DNA of 64,000 nucleotides from assembly GCA_964250765.1 (NCBI GenBank), contig CAXUHF010000001.1, positions 1 through 64,000 of the forward strand. The letters are read 5' to 3'. Positions 63,348-64,000 of this stretch are shown in pieces (the first letter of the stretch is position 1; every line of letters starts with the position of its first letter). The position numbers and the translations under genes are program-made. This DNA comes from JBBQVS01 sp964250765 (lineage in GTDB: Bacteria > Chloroflexota > Ktedonobacteria > Ktedonobacterales > Ktedonobacteraceae). Under the pieces are notes generated by a model. The model saw only the letters and a list, made by a program, of their open reading frames with translations. It had not been told where the DNA came from and did not search any database.

Positions 63348-63378
63348 TGAGGAGGCATATGTATGCCTCCTCATTTTT
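63348..63378 (+). terminator. Intrinsic terminator before the ligase gene
   Basis: TGAGGAGGCATA (63348-63359) pairs with TATGCCTCCTCA (63362-63373), followed by TTTTT. The next ATG is 49 bases downstream. Confidence 0.9.
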
Positions 63379-63427
63379 TATTCAAATTGGGTGAAACATC
63401 CCACACATTGAAAGGAACCTTCAGTTT

Positions 63428-64000
63428 ATGACACACCTTTTAGTTCTTCCTGAATATACCTACGCTGGCTACTGTTCTACCGGCGGCAACAAGGACTGGG
63501 CCGCATGCCTTGCCGTAGAGACGGATGACCAAAATATAAGCATTCCAACTATAAGTGAGACGACCGAGGTTGTCTTTCTTAGTATACATGGTCCACATGG
63601 TGGGAATTTGATCGCTGATCAACCGAAGAAACTTGCTATGAAACAAGCGCAAGCGCACTACAAAAAGAAGTGTCGAGAGAAGGATGGTAAAGCCTACGAT
63701 CATGTTTTATTCACTCCTTATATCCCTGCATTTGGCCGTCCATTAGGGCTGTCTCTTGCTGTAGTAGCAGAGAATACTTCTATTGTTGATGCAAGTGTTG
63801 TTAGTACTCCAAAGGCTGCAACGTCTCGTGCTTTGAGTTATTCAGCAAGTACTGTCAAGGCTATAGATTGGGCAAAACTCCAGCAAGTGCTGGCAAGCTC
63901 TGACTATGGAATCACAGAGAAAGTCAACGGTGAACGTTGCCTACTCGTTTTCGACGGGCAACATCTGTTAGCGTACAACCGCAAAGGGCAACAGATGAGC
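63428..64000 (+). CDS. WGR-like domain / ATP-dependent DNA ligase, truncated by the window edge
   Basis: A frame open for 191 codons to the right edge. The first 105 residues resemble a WGR domain (AGYCSTGGNKDWAACLAVE; HGPHGGNL; KKLAMKQAQAHYKKKC). After a linker, YGITEKVNGERCLL carries the nucleotidyltransferase motif I (KxxGxR: K-V-N-G-E-R), followed by FDGQHLLAYNRKG, as in ATP-dependent DNA and RNA ligases. The lysine would be adenylated by ATP. Such WGR-ligases occur on phages and plasmids and seal nicks. The C-terminal oligonucleotide-binding domain is outside the window. AAAGGAAC precedes the ATG. Confidence 0.75.
   Translation, partial: MTHLLVLPEYTYAGYCSTGGNKDWAACLAVETDDQNISIPTISETTEVVFLSIHGPHGGNLIADQPKKLAMKQAQAHYKKKCREKDGKAYDHVLFTPYIPAFGRPLGLSLAVVAENTSIVDASVVSTPKAATSRALSYSASTVKAIDWAKLQQVLASSDYGITEKVNGERCLLVFDGQHLLAYNRKGQQMS

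Noticed and set aside
1..64000. CRISPR arrays, tRNA and rRNA genes
   Set aside because: I looked for regularly spaced repeats and for T-loop signatures and found none that hold; the 17-bp repeats at 9, 19 and 21.5 kb are too few and too close for a CRISPR array.

Overview
The window (about 47-50% GC by eye) looks like accessory DNA from a Ktedonobacteria-type member of the Chloroflexota. The grounds are a large AfsR/SARP-style BTAD regulator, WD40 and PP2C signalling proteins, a minimal Gram-positive-like type IV secretion cluster, and many DUF families seen on big plasmids or integrative elements of that class. This assignment is inference from gene style; no rRNA, tRNA or CRISPR array was seen. 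One 10-base assembly gap lies at 8323-8332.

Region 1 (1-8 kb) mixes chromosomal-style genes: the tail of an alpha-hydroxy-acid dehydrogenase, a nucleotidyltransferase, a BTAD regulator, a small broken gene, a nucleoside 2-deoxyribosyltransferase-like protein, and an overlapping PD-(D/E)XK nuclease / UvrD helicase pair. Region 2 (8-19 kb) holds nested inverted repeats around the gap, then a leftward conjugation operon: VirB6-like, VirB2-like, PrgI-VirB4 fusion, small membrane protein, VirD4-like coupling ATPase, replication-relaxation protein, and a secreted protein. A 17-bp motif repeated at two-turn spacing precedes two of these transcription units and recurs at 21.5 kb.

Region 3 (19.8-22.3 kb) holds a tail-anchored coiled-coil-like protein followed by about 550 bases packed with perfect stem-loops and ending in a terminator. 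This is probably an undescribed large structured RNA and is a main candidate for novelty. Region 4 (22-47.7 kb, all rightward) is a cargo and replication array: PP2C phosphatase, prim-pol, DUF1257/DUF2997/Ycf46-like AAA module, DUF3150, Rad52-like annealing-type protein, sliding clamp, ClpS, PcfJ-like protein, three tandem Cys-His-Asp hydrolase-like paralogues, WD40 protein and a pseudo-receiver. Most of these genes carry their own intrinsic hairpin, usually with a T-tract, only 15-50 bases upstream of the start codon.

Region 5 (48-56.3 kb, leftward) is a three-gene defence-type islet: PD-(D/E)XK nuclease, PLD-SNF2 helicase and Eco57I-like methyltransferase. It interrupts the rightward array. 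Region 6 (56.6-64 kb) resumes the array with the same leader hairpins: DUF-type genes, a ClpS-start relic, a ComM-like AAA protein with a broken Walker A, a pentapeptide-PcfJ fusion, a DUF6915-like protein, and a WGR/ATP-dependent DNA ligase that runs off the right edge. Together the genes suggest a conjugative plasmid or ICE that carries its own clamp, primase, annealing protein and ligase, plus a restriction-like defence cargo.
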